DNA of 64,000 nucleotides from Bimuria novae-zelandiae CBS 107.79. Lineage: Eukaryota; Ascomycota; Dothideomycetes; Pleosporales; Didymosphaeriaceae. Where the stretch lies: NCBI GenBank assembly GCA_010015655.1, contig ML976683.1:540722-604721 (forward strand). Direction: 5' to 3'. Within the stretch, counting starts at the first letter, position 1; each line of letters starts with the position of its first letter. The translations under genes and the position numbers were made by a program. Shown piece by piece: positions 1 to 12,600 of this stretch. The notes below the pieces were generated by a model. That model worked only from the letters and a program-made list of their open reading frames with translations. It was not told the origin of the DNA and made no database searches.

Positions 1-2505
1 GCTATAGGCTTTTAAGTAAGTTTAATTTAGCTTCTTTGGTTAGGTGATAATGCCGTTCTAAAAAGCTACTATCGTAAAGAACACTTCGTATGGTAATCGC
101 TATTAATTAGCGTAGTTCGGGGTTCGATTATAGAGGTAGACTACGGCTCGGGTAATCTTAGGCCATATCTGCCAAGGTAGGTTAGAGTTAAGTCGCATCG
201 CACGCGCTTTCTCCTTAATTACACCCCCTAAGCGCTTAGCCCCTCTATTTTGTGCTTAAGTATCGGGTGCTAAGGGCTTGATCTTAATCCCTTGCGCTAA
301 GCACTACTTCTTAACGTCTGCCTTAATGGAGAAGATCTCGTTGTTAGATTTAATTACTTTTACTGTAGCATTATATTATACTTTTATAAATAGTATAAAA
401 GTGCTAAGTTACTTAATAATAGATCGTGCTGGGCGATTGTCCTTAAAGTAGAAGTCCCATGCGAAGCCAGAGAATCGATTAGTAATTAGCATTTAGCTCT
501 TCTCTCTTGTTAAGCTTTCTACTTCGTAGTCGTGAAAATCGATTGCGACTCGCTCGCCGGGGCCTTCAGTTAGCTCCCTAGCTTGCCGGCGTATTTGCCA
601 TTTTAGTTTTGCTTTGCCGCAGGCGTTACACTTAATAGTAGGGAGGCCTTTAATCCTTACCCCCTTAGATTACTGTACGAGGTGTTTGAGAGCCTAAGGG
701 CCTGGATGGCCTAATCGTTGGTGCCAGGTTAATGCGTCTGCCTTCTGCGGTCTTCGTTTGGTGCGTGTGTTGGTCTTGTGGGTGGCATGTGCAGCTTTAG
801 TAGGAGTGCCTGCGGGCCTTGTCTTGTGTTCTAACACCCACTGTCCATGCAACTCTTAAAGTTCTGCTAGTACAGTGTTGTCTCTTCTCCTTAGAGTCGT
901 TGGGTCTGCCCTTGTGTCCCACCAAAGGCCTTGCCTCCGGAGTAATCGGAACGATACAAGGTTGCAGAGCAGATTAGGGCAATAGGCGATATTGTCTAGC
1001 CGTATTATTCGATTGCCACTTGCACTCCGTACGTTGAGATGGACGCTCCCGTATCCTTTAATCCATATTTGTGTATTCCCTGCCTATATGAAGTCTCCTG
1101 GCGCCGGTAGCCGGTATGAGACAAAGCGATCGATGTCGTTGAAGATATGACAGGTTGTGCCTGAATCGAGTATGGCTGAGCATCGCAGTGGGTACGTGTT
1201 TAGGTCGGTGTGGATAGAGGCGGCGTTGAAGCTCGCTAGGATTTCAGTGATCTTGCGTCCATCTAGTCACTTATTATTAGCCTTAGTAATTCGAGTTGGA
1301 GTGGGAGTATGCGATGATTTAATTCTAGGTGTTTAAGACCTTAGTCTTTTTACTATTCTTAACTTCTCTTAGAAGTCGGTATTATGTTCTAGCCTAAGCT
1401 TAACTAGCTTTACCATAAGAGGGTTCGCTCTAAACTAGTCTGGCTACTTATCTAGAAAGGCATAGAAACAGTCTTAAAGACTATAGCGTAGGTTATAAGC
1501 AGGGTAATAATTGCCACTAACTGTTATTAGCTTAAGGCTCTAAGGCGACTGCTTAGATTTAGTACGTTAACTATCGTTTCGTTGTTTATAATTCTAAGGT
1601 CTTCCCCGACTTTTAGATAATGCTGCTTTATCCACAAGAGAGGCGTCCCTGTCTGTGGCCTAAACGGATTCACCGTTAGCGAGAGATGAACCTGCAGTAG
1701 CAAAAGCGCCCTTTTGTTTGCCCTTGATCGGGTGCTGCAGGATCATGTGGTCTCGGAAGAGTTTCATTATGTGCTTCCGTGAGACAGCTGCATCCTTGCT
1801 TCCATATTGCTGGAAGGTCGTTACCCACATAGGTGCGACATGGATAACTGCCTTCATGAAGTCTTCTTTAACTAAGTCTAGCCTTTAAAGTTCTGCGACG
1901 CGATTAGTCTCTGCTTCTGTGGCTACGTGATCGTACTTAGATAGCCATGTAGCCTATAATCTAGCTATTCTTATTGGTTTAAGAGCTTCTTGGTATCTTG
2001 CCCTTGCTCGTCGATGTTCGTCTTGATGGTCAACCCCAACTGTGATTGTGAGGTTATTGATCCATTGCTTTATCGTTTCTCCAGGAATGCAGCAGTTGTT
2101 CTGCAGATGCGCGGAGATCGTTGATTGGAGAAAGGTGACCACCTTATCGAGGTCTGCCTTTTCTTCCTGATAGGCTCGATCCATGATCTTGTAGATCTCG
2201 AGCCGTTCTTTATGATAGTCGCTATCATCTCTGTATGCTTTCGCGCCTGCCGTTGATAGATGGGATGGCAATGTTGGCACGTTATTTGGGTTCGCAGTCA
2301 TGTAGGCGGCGCTCGGTTGGTAGTTACTTATCAGCGGAGGCACTGGCATCGCGGGTTTCTGCTTTGGTTCATCTGTCAGCGCTGGGTCGATAATACTCCA
2401 GACCTTTAGGAATTGGCATCTTGTTTTAAGCTGTTTAAGCCATGGCGTGTAATTCGTGTAGTCGGTTAGGATCACTGTGGGATCTCTGAGAGTCGATAGG
2501 GCCAT
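1..2505 (-). mobile_element. Ty1/Copia retrotransposon remnant (gag to integrase start), cut by window edge
   Basis: Read on the minus strand, the Gag-like protein starts at 2505 and stays open to 1954. Open stretches and stop-interrupted stretches then continue in Copia order. A protease active-site motif (ILDSGTTCHIFND) lies at about 1130-1180. A GAG-pre-integrase block (HQRLGHPG, then a CNACGKAK zinc-type motif) lies at about 600-750. The start of the integrase core (GERVAIDFHDYE) follows at about 540. The remainder would lie left of base 1. Many in-frame TAA/TAG codons sit where CAA/CAG is expected, so the copy is dead and RIP-like. Family assignment is firm from domain order; the reverse transcriptase is not in the window. 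Confidence 0.85.
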
Positions 2506-3362
2506 TGCGATTGGCTTGATAAGGTAGTATTAGTTGAGGCAGTGAGACTCTTAATTATCAGATTAGAGGGTAGTTTTTATGAGATAAAGAAGGATGATTG
2601 ATTGATCGTTGTTCTCCTGCTGTGGGAGGTAGCATCTATATAACCATAAAGACATCCCTTGCTTTGTTGTGGAATGTATCTCATGCAAGGGAGGAATGTA
2701 TCTCATGCAAGGGTACAGGTGCGCCAGCCACCTTGCAGAATGCAAGGACCATGTAATCGGACAATACCCCTAGAGCAACGCCAGTCTCATCTATATTATA
2801 TATATTCTCCGCCTGTATGTTAAGCCGCCGTCAAGTCTACTTATAGAGCTCTAGGAACGCACGTATCTGCTCTAGTGTCGCTGCATTAGCTCTCTAAGCC
2901 TCTAGCTTTCTGCCGACTATAGAGGCAACGCGTGGCTGGCGCCGGAGGAAGTGTAAGAGCCAAAGCTTGCCAATAGGCTAGTTATCGCCATTTATACGCA
3001 GAATCCAATTTGCTATTTCTTAAGCGTAAGCGTGCGAGGGAGGGCAGGCGCGTGCGTCTTCTTTAAGGATCTATTCTACTAGAAAATCCTCCTGTAGAGG
3101 AGTTAGCTACTATTAATACTAATAGCTAAGCGCGCTGCTAGTTACACCGTTAAGATAATTATATAGTATTAATTTAGGTAACTTATAGGCCTTTATAGTA
3201 GCGCGCTAACTAGAATAAACGCCTATATTAAGATTACTAATAGCTAATTATATAGCTACTTCACGGGCGTCTATGTTAATAAGCGTTATAGAGAGAAATC
3301 GCGTGTTTTCTATAGGTGGGGGGTTCTGGCGCGGTGCGCAGGAACCCTATGTGCGCAGGAAC
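2506..3362. other. AT-rich non-coding stretch beside the Copia remnant, with a short tandem repeat
   Basis: No convincing gene is visible. A 21-bp unit (GGAATGTATCTCATGCAAGG plus one G) occurs twice in tandem at 2671-2691 and 2693-2713, just upstream of the Copia Gag start. This is where a 5' LTR would be expected. A TGTCCG motif on the minus strand near 2763 could be the outer LTR edge, but the second LTR is outside the window so this cannot be tested here. Confidence 0.4.
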
Positions 3363-3488
3363 TACGAAGGAGCTCGTTTTTATTGTGTATTCCTTGGCAC
3401 CCGAGCTCCGACGCGAACACCAACATTCTTGACTCCCACTTTCCCACCCATACCAGCCACGCCGCACACGCCTATATACACCAAAAAA

Positions 3489-4159
3489 ATGCCTATTAAT
3501 CGCCGGAAGCCGTACAAGTACAAGGTACAAAAACCCCGAGAAAAAAAGACCCAGAAACGCGATCTTACGGCGGTGGAGAGAGCTTTTGCAGTCGGCGCGT
3601 CGATGCACAGCATGGCAACCAACAAAGAAATCGCCGCCTTGTTCGACCCACCCACGACGAAGGACGCAATTGCAAAGCTCGTACGGCGTATACGAGATAG
3701 AGCAGATCAAGAAGGTATTTCTATCACAAATCCAACTTTGTACGAGACGTTGCCAGGGCGCGGCAGGCCTGAGTTGCTCGATGATGCGCAGAAGAAGCGC
3801 ATCATCGAGATCGTCACCCAGGACCGCGCACACCGCGAGAAGGAGCCTCTACAAGCAATAAAGGATGGAGATTTTGACGAGCTCCCTCCTATGAGTGTCT
3901 CTACGTTCGAAAACGTTATGTATGAAGCTGGGTACGCGCGTAGAAAGCCTGGATGGAAGTCGCCTTTGACTGAGCAAGAGATGCAGGATCGCTATAAATG
4001 GGCGCTCGCGCACAACCCCGATAGATATAAGGAAGGCGACAACTTAGGATTCAACTTTAGAAAGTGTGTATATACAGATGAAACACCTGCTCGAATTGGT
4101 GAGCAACGTGGCATGCAGAGGGCGTGGTTTCTCCCAGATGAGAAGTACCATCTTGACGT
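3489..4159 (+). CDS. Tc1/mariner-family transposase, N-terminal part (interrupted by assembly gap)
   Basis: The ATG at 3489 opens a frame that runs uninterrupted into the run of N. The first ~45 residues are basic. A helix-turn-helix-like region with KEIAALFDPPTTKDAIAKLV follows at about residues 45-75. A second block ends near residue 210 with VYTDETPARIG, where the Asp fits the first residue of the DDE/D catalytic triad. The remaining catalytic residues would lie in the gap or beyond. The gene sits centrally between the two terminal repeats, as expected for an autonomous element. The upstream open frame from 3273 was ignored because it reads through the terminal repeat. Whether the element is active cannot be judged with the C-terminal half missing. 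Confidence 0.75.
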
Positions 4160-4974
4160 NNNNNNNNNNNNNNNNNNNNNNNNNNNNNNNNNNNNNNNNN
4201 NNNNNNNNNNNNNNNNNNNNNNNNNNNNNNNNNNNNNNNNNNNNNNNNNNNNNNNNNNNNNNNNNNNNNNNNNNNNNNNNNNNNNNNNNNNNNNNNNNNN
4301 NNNNNNNNNNNNNNNNNNNNNNNNNNNNNNNNNNNNNNNNNNNNNNNNNNNNNNNNNNNNNNNNNNNNNNNNNNNNNNNNNNNNNNNNNNNNNNNNNNNN
4401 NNNNNNNNNNNNNNNNNNNNNNNNNNNNNNNNNNNNNNNNNNNNNNNNNNNNNNNNNNNNNNNNNNNNNNNNNNNNNNNNNNNNNNNNNNNNNNNNNNNN
4501 NNNNNNNNNNNNNNNNNNNNNNNNNNNNNNNNNNNNNNNNNNNNNNNNNNNNNNNNNNNNNNNNNNNNNNNNNNNNNNNNNNNNNNNNNNNNNNNNNNNN
4601 NNNNNNNNNNNNNNNNNNNNNNNNNNNNNNNNNNNNNNNNNNNNNNNNNNNNNNNNNNNNNNNNNNNNNNNNNNNNNNNNNNNNNNNNNNNNNNNNNNNN
4701 NNNNNNNNNNNNNNNNNNNNNNNNNNNNNNNNNNNNNNNNNNNNNNNNNNNNNNNNNNNNNNNNNNNNNNNNNNNNNNNNNNNNNNNNNNNNNNNNNNNN
4801 NNNNNNNNNNNNNNNNNNNNNNNNNNNNNNNNNNNNNNNNNNNNNNNNNNNNNNNNNNNNNNNNNNNNNNNNNNNNNNNNNNNNNNNNNNNNNNNNNNNN
4901 NNNNNNNNNNNNNNNNNNNNNNNNNNNNNNNNNNNNNNNNNNNNNNNNNNNNNNNNNNNNNNNNNNNNNNNNNN
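4160..4974. other. Assembly gap (run of N)
   Basis: About 815 undetermined bases. They hide the catalytic half of the flanking mariner-type transposase. The gap may be a size estimate rather than a measured length. Confidence 0.99.
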
Positions 4975-5229
4975 ATATGTGTTTATTCGAACGCGCATAG
5001 TCTAAAAACCCATTATTATCCTGTTCTCATACAAAAATGGCGGGTGGGCGGATCAATGTTGGTGGGCCGCGCGATGCGCGCTAAGGGTGGAGACACAATA
5101 AAAACGAGCTCCTTCGTATATGCGCTAGCTTAACGTGTCCGTGCACCCAATGCACGGATTCAGCCAATGCACGCCAAACATCCGACGCGTCAAAACTCCC
5201 TACTTTCAACACGCGATAACTCCACCAAT

Positions 5230-7995
5230 ATGGATCCAATTCAAGCTGCGATAGATGAGATCGAATCGCGAGAACCAGGAGAAGATTTTTTATATACAGA
5301 AATTGCTACTAGATATGGTGTTAATCAATCTACACTCTTACGAAGGCACTAAGGTGTTACCGCGACGCGTGTAGCCAACATAATTAATCAGCGAAAGCTC
5401 AACCCACAGCAAGAGCAGGAGCTTGTACGATATATTAAAAGGCTCACAGAGAGACATATACCTCCTACTAAAGAGATAATACAGAATTTTGCCTCGACGA
5501 TAGCAAAGGAGCCAGTCAGCGAGAGCTAGGTTACCCGCTTTATTAACTAACACAGCATTCATCTTATCTCGCAATGGACCATCGGCATGGACAGCAATCG
5601 CCACAAAGCTAATTTATTAGATAAATATCGCCTCTATTTCAACCTTGTATATAGCAAGATTAATTAATATCGCATAGATCCTCGTCATATCTATAATATG
5701 GATAAAAAAGGTGTCCTGATCGGTATCGTTGGTAGAACAAAGAGGATATTCAGCAGACAAATGTAGGAGAAGAAGGAGGTTAGGGCATTACTCCAGGATG
5801 ACAATCGCGCGTGGATCACGCTCCTAGCATATATCTACGCTGATGGATCAGCTTTGCCGCCAAGCCTTATCTATAAGGCTGCCAACAAGGACATCCAATC
5901 AAGCTGGGTAGAGGATATCAAGGCAGGATATCATAAAGTCTTTATCACCTCATTATCCTCTAGCTAGACGAACAACAATATCGGGCTTGCCTGGCTTAAG
6001 CAGGTGTTTAATCGCTATATAAAAGAGAAGGCTCGATAATTATATTAACTTTTAATTATAGACGGCCACGGATCTTATGTTACTATAGACTTTATTAACT
6101 ACTATAATTAGAATAGGATCTTGCTTGCTGTCCTGCCTCCTTATTTAACTTATACACTTTAGCTACTTAATGTTGCGATGTTTAAGCCTCTATTAATAGC
6201 CTACTTAGCAGAGCTATTAAGATACCTTTATAAAAGCTAGGGCCTAGCTTCTATTACTAAAGGCGACTTCTTTCCCCTATTCTAGAATGCGTAGAAGGCC
6301 TCTTTTAAGGAATTAACTATCCTTAGCTCTTTTAGAGCCACAGGTATATCGCCACCTAATCCTCACCGAACATTAACTTTTCCAGGTTATCGAAAGGTCG
6401 ATATCCATTAATTTTTCGTTAAAACATAACTTAAATGCCTTCGTAAATCTATTTTCTAGCGTCCTCTTTTAGCTATAGGCGTTGTGGCAGGCGCGCTGCC
6501 CTATTTTGTCTTTTAGCTTCTTAGTAAGCTAAAATCTTTTCAAAATGGCCCGTGCGCCACTCAGATTTTCACGTTTAGTTAAAGGCTATAACTATAGCTA
6601 AGACAAGGAGACAGTCGTGACACTCCTTACTCTTGCAAGATATAGGCACCTGCTAGGCCTAAATATAAAGGCTCTCTATACGAAGAGCTATAGCACGATT
6701 TAATAAAGTACTAGCTCTTAATACTTACAATAACAAGAGCTGCCCGCAGCTCTCTAAAGACTAACTATTAGCGTCCCTAACCTAACACAACACGCAAACA
6801 AGGCAGCCAGCCTGGCCTTATATTATACGACTCTTAGGGATAAAGAAGAAGGACAGGCCTGGCTCTGCCTTCCTACTACACCTATCTCCTTCGACACAGG
6901 CATCGCCAAGCCTGGTACAAAGGCTCTCCTCGCGCAGAGCCACGGCTCCGATTCAACAGAGCACCAGCTCTCCACACCTATCCACTCTTTCCTTTTCTTT
7001 CTTCTCACAGCACTAAACTGCCTCTAAACACACACAAGGGATCCACCCTAAAGTACATACACTGCTTAGTCTCCCTAACAGGAAGGGGAGCTATAGCTTA
7101 ACATGGTAGTAATACCTGCGCAGGTAAGAAATGCTTTCTAAGGTAGTACGTTAGTACTATAATTCCATAGCTTAGCACGTCGTATATGCCCTTTAGGAGG
7201 CGAGATAGTGGACTTAATCCCTATTAACTAGACGAAAAATGAATACCAACCAACCAACCAAGCTACCTAATCCTGACCCTATCCTTAATAGGTTCACCCA
7301 GGATCAAGAATTAGGCAATAGCTCCTCATCAGGGCTTAGCGATCATGACTAGAGAAAGATAGATAGGCTTGTATGCTCTATAGTAAGTGATTAAAGTAGT
7401 AAGGATACACAGAAGCTTCGTTAATTACTCTACTACCTATCTGTTAAAAATGAGCTGCTTAAGCATGACAACGATAGGCTTAGGCAGGCGCTATCTATTA
7501 AGAAGAAGCGTAATAAGAAGAGTAAAGCTCTAGACCTTTAATAGCGCTAAGAGTATTATAGTAGGGCTATCTTATAGTTACTAAGGAAAGTAAGGGAGGC
7601 ACGTTATCGTTAATTAATTAAGGAGTAAGAGGATAAGCAGCAGTAGCTTTAAAAAGCAAAAATAGTAGAGCTAAAGAAGGCAGCTAAGCTATATAAGGAG
7701 AAAATCTAGCAAGAAAAGCGTGCAGCGAGAGAGGCAGCGAAGAAGGCAAAGGAGAAGGAGAGAGCTAAAAAGGTAGCTTAGCGCACTGCCCAGAAGTCTG
7801 CCGATAACGCTAAAAAGGCTCTACAACTATCCTAAAGGAGTAAGAGAAAAGCTTCTCAGCTATCTCCATAGAGCAGAAAGCGTCAGAAACGTGTTGTTAA
7901 TGCTACGGATGTTGGGGAGGCCTTAAAGGGCGCATCTACTGCCCTAACCAAATCTACACGGAGCGGCCGCGACGTTAAGCTTCTAGATAGATTTA
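5230..7995 (+). pseudogene. pogo/Fot1 transposase, dead (multiple stops, one large insertion)
   Basis: Translation begins MDPIQAAIDEIES, a helix-turn-helix start typical of Fot1-like transposases, and meets the first stop at about 5350. Downstream fragments in the same order include IYNMDKKG (first catalytic Asp, ~5690), LLIIDGHGSYVT (second Asp, ~6050) and PLLIAYLAEL (~6190). After the insert comes PNPDPILNRF and then a basic, coiled-coil-rich tail (7270-7990) rich in K, R, E and A. The many TAA/TAG codons in otherwise alignable sequence fit RIP. The gene is in the same orientation and of the same architecture as the second pogo copy at 8.4-16.8 kb, but the two proteins clearly differ, so they are separate subfamilies. 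Confidence 0.82.
6364..7261 (+). mobile_element. 898-bp LINE-tailed (SINE-like or chimeric) retroelement inside pogo element 1
   Basis: The insert is flanked by a 13-bp target duplication GCYACCTAATCCT (6351-6363 and 7262-7274), with one C/T difference. Removing it joins the pogo reading frame as SPPNPDPILNRF. Its last ~215 bp (about 7040-7261, ending in an ACCA-repeat tail) match the 3' ends of the two LINEs elsewhere in the window. Its first ~680 bp do not resemble the LINE body. It is therefore either a non-autonomous element using the LINE 3' end or a chimera. No polymerase III promoter boxes were recognised. Confidence 0.65.
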
Positions 7996-9302
7996 AATAG
8001 TGCAAATGAATCGTAGCTATCGATTTACTATCCTAGTAGAAAATCTTATAATAATATTGTTTGTGGGTGGTTCTGTAGCCTTATTTCTAATAGAGCGTTT
8101 ATGGTGTTTGGCGTGCATTGGCTAAATCCGTGCATTGGGTGCACGGACACGTTAATGGGAGGGACGCGTGGACCGAGCTCAGAGGGGTACGAGGAGCTCG
8201 TTTTTAGTAAGGCATATGGCAAGGTTTTTCGATCTAACAGCCTAGCATTAAAACCCTTTAAAATAATTATTAAAATAATGTTAAATATACAAGAAAATAG
8301 CCCTAAATTTCCTCTTTTAGCTCTTGGATTTTTACAAATTCGTAATTGATATTGCGGTTGTAATGCAGCACTGCTAGATTGAAAAAACCTTGGCATACTG
8401 TGCCTCGGCAGTCAGTGCAACACGTCAGTCAATGCAACACCCCAACAAGATCGCTCGGCCAGCAACATGAAGCTGCTGAGCCACCCACAATCAATATTAT
8501 CACGAGATTTTCTGGATTTGGGGTCTCTAAGGCCTGTAGATAATTGCTAGCTACTTAGATTATTAATATCTACTTGGTGTTCTGATGATTCGGCCTCTGC
8601 GCGACTATGAGGCGGATGCAATAGATGAGGCCTCATTAACATCTATAGCCTCACGCTAAGGCTGTTTTTTCTTAGTAGGCTTACTAGGAGGCTTTAAAGC
8701 CTTCTTGTTTACTAATTTAGATATTTTAATCTATTTTTAAAGTTAACTTTGTGCCTTGCGGGCCTATTACTTAAGGCATTACTTTATAGCCTTATTAGCC
8801 TTCTGCTTTGCGCGTGCATCTCTAGCAGCTGCTTAAGTAACACGCCTCTCCTAGAGTAGCCTTATTTTAAGCTACTAGCTAGCCTAACGTGCCTCTACTT
8901 ACTTACGTTTTTAAAGCTATAGTTACTACGCTTTAGCATCTTTTTCGTGTAGACAATCACGTGCCCGCTAAACGCGATAGGGTAACATAAAAATAGATCC
9001 CCCTTAATCCTTATAAGGCTAATTAAAAGGTAAAGGCCTGCCTCGCTTTAAGCGTTTCTTTTAGATAGTTAGGGCCTTCTGTAGGCCCTAATTTTCATGC
9101 TCTGCAAGCTATGCTCGTGCAGAGATTGAGTGTACAGTTCGACTCAGCTTTTTAGCCACATTACTAGCCCCTACATTAATATAAGCTTTTAGAAGCCTAT
9201 CGATTTTCCTCCAATCTAATGCGCTAAGTACTAAGATTAAGCTTTCTTGTAATTCTTACTTAGGTACGTAATCGTTGTTAAACCGCTTAAGGATAACTTC
9301 TA

Positions 9303-9589
9303 TCGGTGATTCTGGAAATACCTGCTCGACCCACTTAAGGCGTATTTCTCATCAGACTGCGCGTATTTTCTGTTCTGGTCTCCTTTTTTTCGCTTTTCTC
9401 TCCACCACACAAGGAACTTTGGATAATAATATACTAAAAGTAGATAAAGGGCTTCTATAGAGTTATAAGTACCCCCCTTAAATTTTTTAGAAGATTTAAG
9501 TTTTTTGCGTTCAAGAAAATACAAGAAAAGGAAGGATTGACGATGACTGGCTGGCTCTGTGGGTCGAGCAGGTATTTCCGAAACGATAA
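9303..9589 (-). mobile_element. 287-bp MITE, copy 1 (twin of 53010-53296)
   Basis: Inner inverted repeats GGAAATACCTGCTCGACCCA / TGGGTCGAGCAGGTATTTCC sit a few bases inside the ends. Flanking TA duplications lie at 9301-9302 and 9590-9591. Excising it restores the pogo coding sequence exactly. The copy at 53 kb has the same length, and a 74-codon open stretch is identical between the two. It lies 12 bp from the 3' end of the LINE. It has no coding capacity and so depends on a transposase elsewhere. Confidence 0.88.
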
Positions 9590-9601
9590 TAGATATAGAG
9601 G

Positions 9602-12600
9602 TTGGTTAGTTAGTTAGTTGGTTGGTATTCATTTTACGTCTCTTTAATAGGGATTAAGTCCACCATCTCGCCTCCCGAAGGGCATATACAACGTGCTAAG
9701 CTATAGAATTACAGTACTAATATACTACCCTAGAAAGTATTTCTTGCCTGCGCGGGTATTACTACCATTTTAGAACTATAGCTCCCCTTCTAGTTAGGGA
9801 GGCTGAGCGTTGTATGTATATTAGGGTAGTTTCCTTGCATTTTAAGGCATCTATGTGCTAAGAGAGAGAGAGAGCGAGTGTGTGTGTATGTATATGTGTG
9901 TGTAGGGGGAGGGGAAAGAGAGGAAGAGGGGTAGGAAGTATTATAACTATTATACTAGACCTAGTTCTTGCTAGGTGCTACATTGCTTATTGCTATTACA
10001 GGGCTATAGGAGCTAGCGGGGACAAATCTTAGTGTAGTACTATGTAAGTTAGGTAAAGGCTTTAAAGGCCTCTAGATCCCCTAGCAGCACCGCAGTATAC
10101 GCCAGGCCATTAGCCTGGCTAGATAGTAGTGTAGGTAGTCAAAGTAGCTATCTGCTAAAGGCCTCTAGGGTCTTGCGACAGAGCGTAAGGTGCTTTAGTG
10201 TCTTATCCTGTTTATATAAGCAGGTAAGGTTTGCATCCTTATAGTTATACTTTTAGTAGTACTAGGCAAAATCCCCATGTCTAGACTAAATAAAAAGTAG
10301 TCTAGCTAGAATAGCTCTTAGTAAGTCTAGTTCCTTTAGACTACTGCGTGGTGCATAGTCTAGGTGCTAGCTTTTATACTATCTAGAGAGTTTATTCTTT
10401 TTGTTAGACTACTAAATCTGCTATATATATTATAATGTCTTACGGGCAATTGTCTTAATGCCTAAAAGTATAGGTAGAGTAGCTTTACCTATTAAGGGTA
10501 ATAAGTGTTAGGCTTCTAGGTTAGCTAATCTATCTACTGCCTTATTTCCTTTAATGCCTAGGTGTCTAGGGGCCTATTTAATAGAGACGTCGTGAGTCTC
10601 TATAGCTCTATGGTACTCCAAAAAGGCCTATTAAGAGGTAGGGGGTGAATTACCCCTTAGGCACTATATAACTAAGGTGCTATCTATACATAGCTAGATT
10701 TAATAGGTATTAAACTCTAGTTGTCTTATAGTGTGCTAGAAGCCTCTCTATGCTCCTACTACCTTAGCGTTAAAGACGTACAAGGTAGAGTTAAGTAACC
10801 TGCGTCTAGTCTATAGTTGCTTTCCGTTCTAATACACTATAAAGCTATAGGTTACCCGCTTTTCTCCTTCCTTTATGTACTGTTTAGAGCTATCTAAGAA
10901 GATAGTCACGTCTAGTAGTAAGAGATAGGCCTACTATATATTAAAAGCCTTAGCTATAGTCTTCTTGTCTATACTAAGCGTTAGGTTAGTTTAGTAGCTA
11001 GTTAAGTAGTAAGGGGCTATGAGTGTAGTCCTAAGGATCTCTAGTAGAAGAGATGCTATCTATTAGACTTTTATCTTAACTCGCTAGGGTTGTCTAGTTT
11101 TTACGCCCCTGTTTACTATATATACTAATATGCGCCTAGTAAGAGGATGGTCTGCATCTATAGTTCGTAAGTAGGTTATAAATCTAAGTTTAGCTTCCTC
11201 TAGTGCTACTACTATAAATAGTAGTCCGGCGTCTTAAAAGAGTGCAGCTATAGGGGTTATTCTCTATGCTAGTAGGATGCCCCTTGCTGCTATAGCTAGT
11301 GTCTTGTCTATAGTAGCTATATGCTATCTAATATAAGCGCTAACCTCTTAAGGCCTGCCTAGTTTAAGTGTATGTGGCTATTTAGTGCGGCCTCTGTACC
11401 AGCATTTAGTCCCATACAGAAGCGACGGGTATACACAGGCAATAGTGGCCTTGCGGAGGGAGCTAGCTAGTGGTCTATAGGTAGTCCTGGCCAGACTACA
11501 AATATAATAAGCTACCCTAGCAGCTTTTGCAGTGCGTGTGGCTATATATTATTTAAAGGTAAGTCTGCGGTCAAACCACACTCCTAACTAACGCAGGGCT
11601 GGCTAGCTATACTCTTTACTTAAGAGGATAGGGTAGATTATAAGCTACTTATCTATAATACATAGTAGTGCGTAGCTGCTTCGCTATCTAGTTAGGTGTA
11701 TTATTTCCTGCTTTTCTAGGGTAAAGGTAACCTTGTTAGCCTCGCCCTATGCTCTAATCTGCCTTAGATCTAATGCTAGGAGCTCGACGTTGTCGTCTAT
11801 AGAGTGTAAGGCCTAGTATAGACATATGTCGTCTATATATCCAAACCTCCGTTCTATGTCCATAGATAGTAGCTCTGCTAGGTACAGTGTATATAGGATA
11901 AGGGAGAGAGGCGAGTCTTAGGGTGTACCACAGGCGATAGGGTAGCTAGGGGTAGTAACCTATCCAAGGCGGACCCGAACCCTCCAGTTAGTAAGGAATA
12001 AGTCTACAAAGAGCATAGTCCTTTATAGCCAGCCCTGTTAGGCCATCTAGTGTAGCAAGCGGTTCTTAAGGAGCGCATTAAAGGCGCCTTAAATATCTAG
12101 GGTAACTATAGTGACATGCTTTCTAAGTACCTATGCTACTTTAGTGTCGTGGGTAAACGCTGCAGTAAGGTCTATTATAAAGCGCTTTAGAAAGACGCCG
12201 CTATGCTAAGGGCTAAAGATTTTATGTGTTATAGTAGTCCACGTAATTTATCTAGCTACTATTTATTTAAGTCCCTTTCTAATGCAAAAGAGAAGCGCTA
12301 TAGGTCTTTAAAAGTAAGATAATATTTAGTCTATCTTCCCTGTCTTTAGTATTATTGCTACCTCGGCAAGCTTCTACTATGCTAAAAAGTGGTTAAGCTT
12401 AAGACATCGCTGGAAGATTCTTCGTATAAGTTTCCTAACCTAAGCCTAGCAGGCACGGAGTAGTTATATAGTAGAGTGGTTAGTGCCTGGTAAGGTGCTC
12501 GAGACCCTTACTATGTTTTGTTTAGTTTTCTCTAGTGAGATGTGTGTGCTCTACGGGAGGGTATCTGTATTCTCCTAGTCTGGGTAGTGTCTGAGGTTAT

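Larger units (their letters stand above)
3363..5118 (+). mobile_element. Tc1/mariner-type DNA transposon with intact terminal inverted repeats, interior partly unsequenced
   Basis: The ends carry a perfect inverted repeat, 24 bp after the TA: CGAAGGAGCTCGTTTTTA... starting at 3365 and its reverse complement ending at 5116. Both are flanked by the TA target duplication typical of Tc1/mariner (TA at 3363-3364 and 5117-5118). Apparent length is about 1.75 kb, depending on the true size of the gap inside it. Unlike its neighbours it shows no stop-codon decay in the readable part, so it may be a recent arrival. Confidence 0.85.
5131..8154 (+). mobile_element. pogo/Fot1 DNA transposon 1 with long terminal inverted repeats
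   Basis: The left end starts ACGTGTCCGTGCACCCAATG at 5133. The right end is its reverse complement, ending at 8152. The match extends about 46 bp with two C/T differences. TA target duplications lie at 5131-5132 and 8153-8154. It begins 13 bp after the neighbouring mariner element ends. It encodes one transposase in two pieces around an 898-bp insert, and both pieces are riddled with TAG/TAA at expected glutamine codons. Family knowledge: Fot1/pogo elements use TA targets and a DDD triad. Confidence 0.88.

Noticed and set aside
3273..3488. Upstream extension of the mariner transposase frame
   Set aside because: It reads through the terminal inverted repeat and non-coding leader; the ATG at 3489 is a better start.
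9300..9524. 74-codon open frame repeated at 53 kb
   Set aside because: It is MITE sequence, not a gene; it has no domain and runs through the terminal repeat.
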